Shown here piece after piece: positions 17,464-25,934 of a stretch of DNA of 35,579 nucleotides (within the stretch, counting starts at the first letter, position 1; each line of letters opens with the position of its first letter). The notes under the pieces were generated by a model. That model was given only the letters and a program-made list of their open reading frames with translations. It was not told the DNA's origin and made no database searches. Origin of the DNA: Bacteroidota bacterium (GTDB lineage: Bacteria; Bacteroidota; Bacteroidia; Chitinophagales; Chitinophagaceae); NCBI GenBank assembly GCA_013285915.1, contig JABDGS010000033.1:1-35579 (forward strand). The letters are read 5' to 3'. The translations under genes and the position numbers were made by a program.

Positions 17464-18654
17464 ATGTCGGCAATCACGCTCACCAAACAACAGGCACGTA
17501 AAATAATCCTTCACGCTTCAGGGTTAGCTAAACCCGCGCAGTTTGGCAGGGGACGCGAGGCTGTTTACAAGCTTATTGAGCATGTTGGCTTTGTGCAGCT
17601 TGATACCAACTATACCGTTGAGCGTGCGCACCACCACACTATTGCAGCACGCGTGCCCGATTATAAACTGGAGTGGCTTGCTGAACTGCAGGAAGATGGA
17701 CGGGTATTTGAATTCTTTACCTCTGATGCAGGGTATATACCCATGGAACATTTTCGTTTCTCACTGCCGGTAAAGCAGGGTTTTTTAAAGAACAGAAAGC
17801 CTTTAACGCACGCGGAAACAACCCTTATGCAAAAGGTGCTTGACAGGATTGCGCGTGAAGGTCCTCTGATGGTAAAAGACTTTGAAAACGACCGCCAGGA
17901 GGCAAGCCAGGGCTGGTGGGATTGGCGGCCGAGCAAGGTAGCGCTGGAGAGGCTTTATATGGATGGCAGGCTTGTGGTTACGCGTACACAAGGTTTTCAC
18001 CGCGTGTACGATCTGCCGGGGAATATACTGCCTGCGGGTATTGATACAACCATGCCAACACCGGAAGAATTTGCAAGGCATGTTATAGGCCGCGAATTAA
18101 AAGCGCTGGGCCTTGCATACCCTAAAGAAATAGCCTGGCGCGCACGTTATGTAAAAGATAATGTGATAAAAAAAGAGCTTGAAAAAATGGTGGAAGAGGG
18201 TGTTGTATTAAAGGCAGCAGTTGAGGGGCTTAAAACGCCTGTTTACATGCTGCCCGCTTATAAAAGCAAAAAGATAGAATTGTCAGGCGATGCATTTATT
18301 CTTTCACCATTTGATTCATTAAATGTATTCAGGCACCGGCTGCGCGATTTTTTTGGGTTTGATTACCAAATTGAATGTTTTGTGCCCGAACCAAAACGTA
18401 AATACGGCTATTTTTCATTGCCAGTACTGCTGGGCGACACGTTTGTAGCGCGCATGGATTCAAAAGCCGACAGAAAGCAAAAAACATTAGTCATTCACAA
18501 CATGCATTTTGAGGCAGTAAAACTAAGCAATGCGCAGATCGCTAAAATAACTGGTGCTATAAAAGCCTTTGCCACCTTCAACCAGTGCAATGCAGTTACC
18601 ATTACAAAATCAAACTATAAGCAATACCTTAAAACCATTAAGGCTGGGCTTTAA
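17464..18654 (+). CDS. YcaQ/AlkZ-family DNA glycosylase (winged-helix, HTH_42)
   Basis: A 396-residue member of the family whose E. coli YcaQ unhooks DNA interstrand crosslinks by cutting N-glycosidic bonds. The family's catalytic Q-x-D/Q motif appears as VQLDTNYTVERAHH with Gln45 and Asp47, the YcaQ-type (QxD) rather than AlkZ-type (QxQ) version. Tandem winged-helix units follow, for example RVYDLPGNILP around 180-190 and a C-terminal segment ILSPFDSLNVFRHRL that is typical of the family. Role: repair of alkylated or crosslinked DNA. The start ATG at 17464 fits the family N-terminus. It is not visibly linked in an operon to its neighbours. Confidence 0.85.
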   Translation: MSAITLTKQQARKIILHASGLAKPAQFGRGREAVYKLIEHVGFVQLDTNYTVERAHHHTIAARVPDYKLEWLAELQEDGRVFEFFTSDAGYIPMEHFRFSLPVKQGFLKNRKPLTHAETTLMQKVLDRIAREGPLMVKDFENDRQEASQGWWDWRPSKVALERLYMDGRLVVTRTQGFHRVYDLPGNILPAGIDTTMPTPEEFARHVIGRELKALGLAYPKEIAWRARYVKDNVIKKELEKMVEEGVVLKAAVEGLKTPVYMLPAYKSKKIELSGDAFILSPFDSLNVFRHRLRDFFGFDYQIECFVPEPKRKYGYFSLPVLLGDTFVARMDSKADRKQKTLVIHNMHFEAVKLSNAQIAKITGAIKAFATFNQCNAVTITKSNYKQYLKTIKAGL

Positions 18655-18761
18655 AAAACATCGGTCATTCGGATTGTTCTCCACAGTTCGCCAAGGTCTC
18701 TGGCATAATCGTCAAACTAACTATTTAAAATGTAGTCTTCACACCTGCGCAAATGGTGGAC

Positions 18762-18940
18762 GGCATCCGAAAAAAGGCGTTAAGAAAATTAATTTGTTCG
18801 GCGTTAAAAAATGAAATCCATATTCTATAGCACGGAAATATTCTTAGCGCAGAGGTCCTCCAAATGCTTGGCTATATTCAAATGTTGTAACTATTTCATT
18901 TTAGCCGAACAAGTTAATTTTTAGCCTTTTTTCGGGAGCC
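18762..18940. repeat. ~40-bp imperfect terminal inverted repeat around ~100 bp
   Basis: The left arm is 18762-18802 and the right arm is 18904-18940. Read on opposite strands both give GGC..CCGAAAAAAGGC, then a short variable stretch, then AAAATTAA(T/C)TTGTTCGGC. The arms match at nearly all positions apart from a few-base gap. The enclosed ~100 bases have no coding potential. The structure is MITE-like or a large hairpin. Confidence 0.7.
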
Positions 18941-18952
18941 TTGACCTTTTTG

Positions 18953-18980
18953 TTACTTTTTGGGTCAAACCAAAAAGTAA
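18953..18980. repeat. 11-bp perfect hairpin (TTACTTTTTGG stem)
   Basis: The arms 18953-18963 and 18970-18980 are perfectly complementary with a 6-base loop GTCAAA. It directly follows the inverted repeat described above and resembles the hairpin at 21456-21489 in its TTGA(A)CCTTTT...TACTTT context. Confidence 0.75.
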
Positions 18981-19063
18981 ATACATCGTATTTATAGATT
19001 GAAACCCTTTGTCAGTTAGCATTATAGATAAATATTACACTATTAACCATGCGACTATATGCA

Positions 19064-19095
19064 CAAAAAAATCCCGCCTTTTCAAAAGCGGGATT
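19064..19095 (-). terminator. Rho-independent terminator after the DUF4783 gene
   Basis: On the reverse strand AATCCCGC...GCGGGATT form an 8-bp GC-rich stem, extended by A-T pairs, and are followed by a run of seven T. It lies 24 bases past the stop of the 19119-19499 gene, in the right orientation. Confidence 0.85.
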
Positions 19096-19118
19096 CATGT
19101 CAGCAATCGCCAGAAGCC

Positions 19119-19499
19119 CTAATTTATTCTCACTGTTATTACAGATGTTTTGCCATCTTTATCCTTCATCATCACAGTAATATTATATGGTTTTGCACCG
19201 CCGGTAAGCTTACCCGTCATATACATGGTACCACCCATGGCACGCTGGCTGGTAAGTTCAAAACCCTTAATGCCATTCTTATCAAAAAAGTCCTTAACCG
19301 TAGTACCTGCGGCATTCTTATCAATACCTTTTGCTTCGTCTTTATCGGGCAGTTTAACGTCGAGTGTGTTATCAAAATAGCTGCTAAAGCTGGTTACATT
19401 ACCACCTTTAAGCGCGTTAACAATAGCATCGTTGCCGGCACTCTGTCCAAACGCTGCAACGCCCATTGCCAAACAAACTATTAGTAAAATTTTTTTCAT
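19119..19499 (-). CDS. DUF4783-family secreted protein
   Basis: A 126-residue protein with a signal peptide (MKKILLIVCLAMGVAAFGQ), so it is exported. The mature part (NDAIVNALKGGNVTSFSSYFDNTLDVKLPD...) matches my memory of DUF4783, a small NTF2-like family confined mostly to Bacteroidota and of unknown function. It is divergently oriented from gpmI, with 106 bases between the starts, and is terminated by the hairpin at 19064-19095. Confidence 0.75.
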   Translation of the reverse strand: MKKILLIVCLAMGVAAFGQSAGNDAIVNALKGGNVTSFSSYFDNTLDVKLPDKDEAKGIDKNAAGTTVKDFFDKNGIKGFELTSQRAMGGTMYMTGKLTGGAKPYNITVMMKDKDGKTSVITVRIN

Positions 19500-19605
19500 T
19501 GTTAAATTGTTATCTTATTGTATAAGACGTTGCAATTTACACCAAGTTTAATGTTTTACCAGCCTGCACAAGCCCCAAAAACACAAATTAACGTAGCTTT
19601 ATGGC

Positions 19606-21135
19606 ATGAAAGCGAAGAAAGTTATACTTGTAATTATGGATGGTTGGGGCCTTGGTAAGGTAAAATCGGCTGATGCTATTCAAAACGCCAATGCGCCCTT
19701 TGTTAAAAGTCTTTATGATAAATATCCCAATACAACACTTGTTACTTGTGGTGAGGCTGTAGGCCTGCCAGACGGGCAAATGGGCAATAGTGAGGTGGGC
19801 CACCTTAACCTTGGCGCCGGCCGCATTGTGTACCAGGAGCTGCAGCGTATTAACGTGGCCGTGCGCGACGGCAGTTTTGCAAAAAATGAACACCTGCTTG
19901 CATCAATACAATATGCCAAAACAAATAACAAGCCCCTGCATTTAATGGGCCTGGTAAGCGATGGTGGCGTACACTCGCAAACAAAACATTTACAGGCTAT
20001 ATGCGATGTGTGTAAACAGCAGGGTTTAAGCGAAGTGTATATACATGCCTTTACCGATGGACGTGATACTGATCCAAAAAGTGGCCTGGGTTTTATAACC
20101 GGCTTGCAGGCGCATTTAAATACTTCGGTGGGTAAAATAGCAAGTGTAAGCGGCCGCTATTATGCGATGGACAGGGATAAACGCTGGGAGCGTGTAAAGC
20201 TTGCTTACGATGCCCTTGTAAAAGGCGAAGGCCAAAAAGCAACCGATGCTATTGCTGCAGTTGAACAATCGTATGCCGCTGATATTACCGATGAATTTAT
20301 AAAACCTGCTGTTATTATTGATGAGGGCCAGCAGCCACTTGCAACTATTAAAGATGGTGATGCGGTTATATGTTTTAACTTTCGTACAGACCGCTGCCGT
20401 GAAATTACACACGTGCTTACGCAGGAAGACCATGCTGACCTGGGCATGCACACGCTTAAGTTATATTATACTACCATGACTGAGTATGATAAAACCTTTA
20501 AAGACGTGCACGTAATTTTTGAAACTGATAATTTAGCCAATACCCTTGGCGAAGTGCTGGAACACAACGGCAAAAAACAAATACGTATTGCTGAAACAGA
20601 GAAGTACCCGCATGTTACCTTCTTTTTTAGCGGGGGCCGCGAAAAGCCGTTTGAAGGTGAAACAAGAATAATGGCGCCATCGCCAAAAGTGGCTACTTAC
20701 GATCTGCAGCCCGAAATGAGCGCAAAGGAACTAACCGACAAACTAATACCTGAAATAGAAAATGAAACTGCCGACTTCATTTGTTTAAACTATGCCAATG
20801 CCGATATGGTTGGCCACACAGGCGTATGGAGCGCCGTTATAAAAGCAGTTGAAACAGTTGATGCTTGTGTACAACGTGTGGTGACTGCTGCTTTAGCGCA
20901 CGGTTATACCGTTTTTTTAACCGCAGACCATGGCAATGCCGATTATATGATAAATGAGGATGGCACACCAAACACGGCGCACACATTAAACCCTGTTCCA
21001 TTTTTTATTATTGACAGCGATTGGCACGGTACTATTAAAAGCGGCAAACTCGGCGACCTCGCCCCAACAATTCTAACGGTAATGGGCTTGCCCGTAGCAA
21101 AAGAAATGACAGGGGATATACTGATAGAACCATGA
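19606..21135 (+). CDS. gpmI: 2,3-bisphosphoglycerate-independent phosphoglycerate mutase
   Basis: Interconverts 3- and 2-phosphoglycerate in glycolysis and gluconeogenesis through a phosphoserine and two Mn ions. Key residues are visible: Asp12 in MDGWGLG, the phosphorylated Ser62 in MGNSEVGHLNLGAG, and the C-terminal metal-binding TADHGNAD and GTPNTAHTLNPVPF. The length of 509 residues is standard. Start ATG at 19606. The preceding TAGCTTTA is close to a Bacteroidota -7 box but so near the ATG that a leader would be very short. Confidence 0.97.
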   Translation: MKAKKVILVIMDGWGLGKVKSADAIQNANAPFVKSLYDKYPNTTLVTCGEAVGLPDGQMGNSEVGHLNLGAGRIVYQELQRINVAVRDGSFAKNEHLLASIQYAKTNNKPLHLMGLVSDGGVHSQTKHLQAICDVCKQQGLSEVYIHAFTDGRDTDPKSGLGFITGLQAHLNTSVGKIASVSGRYYAMDRDKRWERVKLAYDALVKGEGQKATDAIAAVEQSYAADITDEFIKPAVIIDEGQQPLATIKDGDAVICFNFRTDRCREITHVLTQEDHADLGMHTLKLYYTTMTEYDKTFKDVHVIFETDNLANTLGEVLEHNGKKQIRIAETEKYPHVTFFFSGGREKPFEGETRIMAPSPKVATYDLQPEMSAKELTDKLIPEIENETADFICLNYANADMVGHTGVWSAVIKAVETVDACVQRVVTAALAHGYTVFLTADHGNADYMINEDGTPNTAHTLNPVPFFIIDSDWHGTIKSGKLGDLAPTILTVMGLPVAKEMTGDILIEP

Positions 21136-21604
21136 TTTTTTTGATTTTGAAGGATTAAGAAGCGGGGTAATTGAAAGAGGAAATAATCAACACTCAAAAC
21201 TCAATACTCAGTTAAACGCAGATGAATATCTATTGTATTAATGAGAACATTTGGAGCTAAGATAATCGGTGATTTGAGCTCTCAGCGGTAAGTATCGGGT
21301 AAAACATACGTTGTACACCAGCCAAAAAGCCTGAACGTATGCGATATGAAGTATCACGCAGGCAGCTAAAAGATAAATTCATACGCAGTTACACGCGGGG
21401 AGGCGTTGGCACGGCCGAACGCTTGAGGTTCGGGTCGGCCTTGAACTTTTCTTTGGTACTTTCTTTTCTTTCAAGAGAAAAGAAAGTACAAGATCAAAAA
21501 TGAAGAACTACGAACTTATGTGACAGGTACAAATTAATTAAGACGGGATATAAGCGGGTGCAGACATGTTTCCTCTTTCAAAATGCTCAAACTCTTGTTT
21601 GCCA
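21136..21604. other. gene-free stretch with a strong hairpin repeat
   Basis: No credible gene is seen. The stretch ends its repeat part with a perfect hairpin (21456-21489), preceded by GGCCGAAC...GTTCGGGTCGGCC at about 21413-21440, which can pair in part. The rest has no recognisable content. Confidence 0.6.
21456..21489. repeat. 14-bp perfect hairpin (GTACTTTCTTTTCT stem)
   Basis: The arms 21456-21469 and 21476-21489 are perfectly complementary around a 6-base loop. It is an AT-rich, purine/pyrimidine-biased stem with no T-run directly after, so it is more likely a dispersed repeat than a terminator. Context and sequence resemble 18953-18980. Confidence 0.8.
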
Positions 21605-22105
21605 ATGAAAACCTTAAAACGCATAGGCCTTATACTACTCACAATATTCATTATCATTCAATTCTTTCGCCCGCCAAAAAACCAATCAACAACTGTACCC
21701 CCTGTTGACATAGCAAACCTGTACGGCCCCATGCCTGCTGATGTAACCGCAATTTTAAAACGAAGCTGCACCGATTGCCACAGCAATAACACCGTGTACC
21801 CTTGGTACAACATACAACCCGCTGCATGGCTGCTCGACTATGATGTTAGGGCCGGCAAGCGCAAGCTTAACTTTAGCGAGTACGGCAATTACCCTATAAA
21901 CTACCAGTATAAAAAGCTGGAAGATTGTATGCGTGTAATTAATGACAACTACATGCCGCTTGATATGTATTTGTGGATACATAAAGATGCAAAACTTAGC
22001 GAGGCTGAAAAACAAAAGGTACGTGATTGGTGTAATACAATACGCGCAGGCATGAAACAAAAATATCCTGCAGGTAGCCTGAAAACGCCTGAAGACGAAG
22101 ATTAA
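21605..22105 (+). CDS. haem-binding-domain (CxxCH) membrane-anchored protein, copy 1
   Basis: A 166-residue protein starting at the ATG at 21605; the longer frame from 21566 adds an implausible Cys-rich start. An N-terminal membrane anchor (residues ~7-21) is followed by a periplasmic domain with the single c-type haem motif CTDCH (Cys55, Cys58, His59), NTVYPWYNIQP, and a conserved MPLDMYLWIHKDA segment. This is the Haem_bd family, presumed to carry one covalent haem for electron transfer. Its twin follows after 67 bases. Confidence 0.85.
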   Translation: MKTLKRIGLILLTIFIIIQFFRPPKNQSTTVPPVDIANLYGPMPADVTAILKRSCTDCHSNNTVYPWYNIQPAAWLLDYDVRAGKRKLNFSEYGNYPINYQYKKLEDCMRVINDNYMPLDMYLWIHKDAKLSEAEKQKVRDWCNTIRAGMKQKYPAGSLKTPEDED

Positions 22106-22172
22106 CGTTATATTTGTTAACCTGCTGCAATAGTTTTTCTGAAAATCAATTAACCACAACAACCTTCATCGC

Positions 22173-22685
22173 ATGAAACTTTGGAAAAAAATTGCGCTTG
22201 TTATTATTGCAGCACTTGTTATTATCCAGTTTTTTCATCCCGCAAAAAATCAGTCAACACAAATTCTGGCCACCGATATAGTAAATGTATATGGGCCTAT
22301 TCCCGCAGATGTTGACGATATTTTAAAACGTGCCTGTAACGATTGCCATACCAATAACACCCGGTACCCCTGGTATAATAATATACAGCCTGTGGCATGG
22401 TGGCTTGATAACCATGTGCAGGAGGGCAAGCAACATTTAAACTTTAGTGATTTTGCCAGCGGTAAAATAGCGAGGCAATATAAACGCATGCAGGATTGCA
22501 TTGAAGAAGTAAAGGAAGGCGGCATGCCGCTTGACAGTTATTTGTGGATACATAAAGATGCCATACTAACCGCTGCTGAAAAGCAAAAATTATATGCGTG
22601 GTGCAATGCCATAAGGGATACCATTAAAGCCAAATACCCCGACGATAGTTTAATAATGCCTAAAAGGCCACCGCAGCAACAATAG
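22173..22685 (+). CDS. haem-binding-domain (CxxCH) membrane-anchored protein, copy 2
   Basis: A 170-residue paralogue of the preceding gene, about half identical by eye. It has the same layout: a membrane helix at ~7-20, CNDCH at Cys55/Cys58/His59, RYPWYNNIQP, LNFSDF, MPLDSYLWIHKDA. The one-residue spacing difference after PWYN is the only gap in the core. The tandem arrangement implies a local duplication and probably joint expression. A c-type cytochrome-like electron-transfer role is inferred, partner unknown. Confidence 0.85.
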   Translation: MKLWKKIALVIIAALVIIQFFHPAKNQSTQILATDIVNVYGPIPADVDDILKRACNDCHTNNTRYPWYNNIQPVAWWLDNHVQEGKQHLNFSDFASGKIARQYKRMQDCIEEVKEGGMPLDSYLWIHKDAILTAAEKQKLYAWCNAIRDTIKAKYPDDSLIMPKRPPQQQ

Positions 22686-23086
22686 ACAGTGTTCTTTTAT
22701 CACAAGCCTTGGTATTACAAGCGTGGATTAGCGCTGAAGGCACGGCAATATACTAGCGCCATAAAATATTATAGCCCTGCAGGGGCGTCATAAATTTTAT
22801 ACGATCTTCTTGCTGTCACATGCGCACCTGCTGAAATGTGCGACGCAACCGGGATGCTATGAAAATAAACCGCTGGAATTCCAAAAAATAATTATTCAAT
22901 AATACACCATTATAACGCAACATTCATTAGCATGATTGTCAGTTTAACGTGTTAAAATGTCCTGAACATTTATCTAAAATTTTCACAAGTATTGTTACCG
23001 GGCATCCCTCTCCATTGTATGGAGAGGGAAAGAGGGTGAGGGTTATTTCAATTAAGTTTTGTTGCTTTGCAGTACATTACTAATGT
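22686..23086. other. 400-bp gene-free stretch with small palindromes
   Basis: No gene is seen. It contains the palindrome CCCTGCAGGG near 22774-22783, a CGCAC/GTGCG pair near 22824-22843, and a 9-bp perfect hairpin (23006-23014 with 23020-23028, stem CCCTCTCCA). One CTAG lies at 22753. It looks like decayed dispersed-repeat sequence. Confidence 0.5.
23006..23028. repeat. 9-bp perfect hairpin (CCCTCTCCA stem)
   Basis: CCCTCTCCA pairs with TGGAGAGGG across a 5-base loop TTGTA, followed by AAAGAGGGTGAGGG. It lies 59 bases before the arginine deiminase-family start. It could be a leader structure but resembles a common dispersed repeat. Confidence 0.65.
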
Positions 23087-24610
23087 ATGCTAACGGATAA
23101 TTTAATAAATGTAACATCAGAAATAGGAACATTAAAGCGATTGCTTATTCATAGCCCTGATGGCGGTATTGGTAAGGTAGTTCCCAGTAAATTTAAAGAG
23201 TGGTTGTATGACGATACAGTGCACATTGCGCAAATGCGCAGGGAATATAATGAGTATATAAAACTGCTGCTGTATTTTCTTGATCCCGGAAAAATTGAAT
23301 ACATAAATGCTTTTGAAGAAAAGCAAAAAGATAAGGCACAGCCGGATTGTTATAAACCCGGTCACCCGGATTATTTTAACAGCGATAAAGTGCTTGATGT
23401 GCAGCACCTGCTGTACCGCGTGTTGCAAAATAATGATGTATTGCGCCGCAGAATAATTGCGGCTGTCTGCGCGTGGGAAGGTGTAAGCTTTGCAACAGAA
23501 CGCAAGCTTGACGCTATACAGGATGCTGCCGTACTTACCAATGTGCTTATAACCGGCGTACTAAAATCGGCAGAAGGTAACTGGGGCGAGTTTGTGTTTG
23601 CGCCATTGCCCAATTTAATTTTTACCCGCGATATTGGTATTGTCATCAATAACCATATTTTATTAAGCAATGCTGCTACAGCTGCAAGGGAAAGGGAAAG
23701 CCTGCTGATGAAATTTATTTCTTTTTATCACCTGTTTGAGAAGGACAGGGGCAAGGTTATTGAAATATCTGAATCAAGCGACTTTTTTTTATTGGATGAA
23801 AAGGAACAGCAATATTATAAAACATCCGTTGAAGGTGGCGATGTTATGATGATTGCTCCCAAACACCTGCTTATTGGGTGCAGTGAGCGCACAACGCCCA
23901 GCGCGATTGATGAAATCATACACTCAGTTTTTAGGAACAGCGAAACAGGTATAGAAAAAATTAGCGTGATAAAAATACCGAAATCGCGCGCCATAATGCA
24001 CATCGACACGGTGTTTACACATGTTAGAAAAGATACCTGGGTATTGTTTGGTAAAATGAGCGAGCAGGTAACGCAGGCCAAGAACGATCAGCAGTATTCA
24101 TACTACCTTCATTTTCTTGATAAGGAGGTTCCTGCCGACTACGAAACTGCTGAGATACTCCGTTTCTATAAGCCTCTCAAAGATGTGTACGAAGCAAGTA
24201 AAAATTATCGCCAGGATATTAGTTACACTATTAAAGGCCTTGAGGGCTTGTTGCGTAGCATAAGCATAGAAGATTATGGTGTGCCCGAAGATGAAGTAAA
24301 AATTATTTATAGCGGCAATAATGTTTTTCCTTATGATGAGCGCGAGCAATGGACAGATAGTTGCAACCTGCTGGCATTAAAAGATGGTGTGGTTGTTGGC
24401 TACGACCGCAACGATGAAACATTTAAAGGTTTCCAGGCAAAAGGATTTAATATCATCCGCGCCTCGGAGTTATTTAAGAAATTTGAGAACAAAGAATTAA
24501 CACCCGCACAAGTAACCAATACATTAATATTGCTGCCATCGGCAGAACTGTCCAGGGCCAGGGGTGGCGCGCATTGTATGAGCATGCCGCTGCTTAGAGC
24601 AAAAATTTAA
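23087..24610 (+). CDS. arginine deiminase-family (guanidino-group modifying) enzyme
   Basis: Probably hydrolyses arginine to citrulline and ammonia. The family core is clear: PLPNLIFTRD (173-182), VEGGD (248-252), HIDTVF (305-310) with the catalytic His, and the catalytic Cys497 in GGAHCMSMPL near the C-terminus. At 507 residues it is about 100 longer than classical ArcA; the extra length lies in the first ~150 residues and before residue 420, with no other domain recognised. The next gene starts 4 bases after its stop, so the two form an operon. An amidinotransferase activity is a possible alternative. Confidence 0.85.
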   Translation: MLTDNLINVTSEIGTLKRLLIHSPDGGIGKVVPSKFKEWLYDDTVHIAQMRREYNEYIKLLLYFLDPGKIEYINAFEEKQKDKAQPDCYKPGHPDYFNSDKVLDVQHLLYRVLQNNDVLRRRIIAAVCAWEGVSFATERKLDAIQDAAVLTNVLITGVLKSAEGNWGEFVFAPLPNLIFTRDIGIVINNHILLSNAATAARERESLLMKFISFYHLFEKDRGKVIEISESSDFFLLDEKEQQYYKTSVEGGDVMMIAPKHLLIGCSERTTPSAIDEIIHSVFRNSETGIEKISVIKIPKSRAIMHIDTVFTHVRKDTWVLFGKMSEQVTQAKNDQQYSYYLHFLDKEVPADYETAEILRFYKPLKDVYEASKNYRQDISYTIKGLEGLLRSISIEDYGVPEDEVKIIYSGNNVFPYDEREQWTDSCNLLALKDGVVVGYDRNDETFKGFQAKGFNIIRASELFKKFENKELTPAQVTNTLILLPSAELSRARGGAHCMSMPLLRAKI

Positions 24611-24614
24611 AACT

Positions 24615-25538
24615 ATGATCAACCAGCTTGCATCTTCTATATTAATGATACGGCCTGCTGCATTTGGCTATAATGCTGAAACGGCAGCTAACAATGTTTT
24701 TCAGTCAACTACTTCTTTATCACAAAAAGAAGTGCAGCAAATGGCAGTGGAAGAATTTGATGCTTTTGTTGCAACCCTGCGCAAAAAAAATATTGATGTT
24801 ATTGTTGTACAGGATACCGTTAAGCCGGTTAAGCCCGACGCTATTTTTCCTAATAACTGGTTTTGTACCCTGCAGGATGGCACTTTAGCCGTTTTCCCCA
24901 TGTATGCACCCAACAGGCGCATTGAAAAAAGGGACGATATGCTGCAGACACTTGTGCAGGAATACAATACGCGTGATGTAGAAGACTGGAGCGAGTATGA
25001 AGCCGAAAGCATGTTTTTAGAAGGTACAGGCAGCATGATAATCGACCATGATCATAAGCTTATTTATGCCTGCATTTCACCACGTACAAATAAAGTGGTG
25101 CTGGAAAAATTTGCGCATGCGCATGGTTACAGGGCAATAACATTTAATTCAACCGATGAGGATGGGGTTGAAGTGTACCATACCAACGTAATAATGCACC
25201 TGGGCGATACCTATGCCATTATCTGCATGGAATCAATTAAAGATGAAATGGAGCGTATTGCCGTGTCACAATTGCTTATATCAACCGGCCATGAAATAAT
25301 ACCCATAAGCTTTAAACAGGTGCGTGCTTATGCGGGCAATATGTTACAGGTAAAAAATGCTAAAGGCGATAAATTTACCATACTCAGCAAAAAGGCACAT
25401 AAGTCGCTTACCAAAGAACAAAAAGATATTTTAAAGATCCATTCCAACCTGCTGCCCATTGATATCACCACAATTGAAACTATTGGTGGTGGCAGTGTGC
25501 GTTGCATGATGGCAGAGATATTTTTGGAAAAGAAATGA
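24615..25538 (+). CDS. ctlX: citrulline hydrolase CtlX-like
   Basis: A 307-residue member of the same guanidino-modifying superfamily, resembling CtlX (citrulline ureidase, known from Francisella), which converts citrulline to ornithine, CO2 and ammonia. Landmarks are IFPNNWFCTLQDG near 78-90, FLEGTGSMIIDH around 135-146, VYHTNVIMHLG with the likely catalytic His, and GGGSVRCMMAEIF with the likely catalytic Cys near the C-terminus. Coupling to the arginine deiminase-family gene upstream (4-base gap) supports an arginine to citrulline to ornithine path without ornithine carbamoyltransferase or carbamate kinase. That assignment is inference from family and context. Confidence 0.8.
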   Translation: MINQLASSILMIRPAAFGYNAETAANNVFQSTTSLSQKEVQQMAVEEFDAFVATLRKKNIDVIVVQDTVKPVKPDAIFPNNWFCTLQDGTLAVFPMYAPNRRIEKRDDMLQTLVQEYNTRDVEDWSEYEAESMFLEGTGSMIIDHDHKLIYACISPRTNKVVLEKFAHAHGYRAITFNSTDEDGVEVYHTNVIMHLGDTYAIICMESIKDEMERIAVSQLLISTGHEIIPISFKQVRAYAGNMLQVKNAKGDKFTILSKKAHKSLTKEQKDILKIHSNLLPIDITTIETIGGGSVRCMMAEIFLEKK

Positions 25539-25617
25539 GGACGTGAAACGCGAAACGTCAATCGTGAAACGTGCATGTGGGCGGTGAGTGGGATATAACC
25601 AGCCTCACGGAATACAA

Positions 25618-25872
25618 TTATCCAACCTGCTTGCGCATTAAAAACTTAACCAGCGCAAACAGCGAAACCAGCGTCCACGTCCCTTCAAGTATAACAAAAG
25701 GCAGGTAATGTATAAGCACTGAGGCAAGGCAGGCAAGCCCGGCGCCTATTACGTTAAGCAAGGCATAAACAAGGCCATCTTTCGATAGTTTGCCGGCAAG
25801 GTTCAGTAAAAATGCGATCAGCAAAATAAGCACTCCGGCAAAGCCTATATAATCATTAACAGAAAGTTGCAT
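25618..25872 (-). CDS. small integral membrane protein (CBU_0592-like)
   Basis: An 84-residue protein made almost entirely of three hydrophobic helices (about 9-25, 35-50, 55-75) ending in KFLMRKQVG. The DYIGFAGVLILLIAFLLNL opening and the Gly-rich central helix match my memory of a small conserved membrane family named after CBU_0592. Function unknown. It is divergent from the lipoprotein gene, with only 62 bases between starts. Confidence 0.7.
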   Translation of the reverse strand: MQLSVNDYIGFAGVLILLIAFLLNLAGKLSKDGLVYALLNVIGAGLACLASVLIHYLPFVILEGTWTLVSLFALVKFLMRKQVG

Positions 25873-25934
25873 TGTTTTTTACGAGTTTTGTAGAGCAAAG
25901 GTACTGCAGGCATTTAAAGATATTCGTTGCAATT

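Larger units (their letters stand above)
18655..19063. other. gene-free stretch holding a paired inverted repeat
   Basis: No gene is seen between the glycosylase and the DUF4783 gene's terminator. The stretch contains a long imperfect inverted repeat (18762-18940) and a smaller perfect hairpin (18953-18980). The remainder is AT-rich and unremarkable. Confidence 0.6.

Noticed and set aside
21430..21446. GGTTCGGGTCGGCC resembling a tRNA T-arm
   Set aside because: There is no acceptor stem, anticodon arm or CCA context around it; it is part of the repeat.
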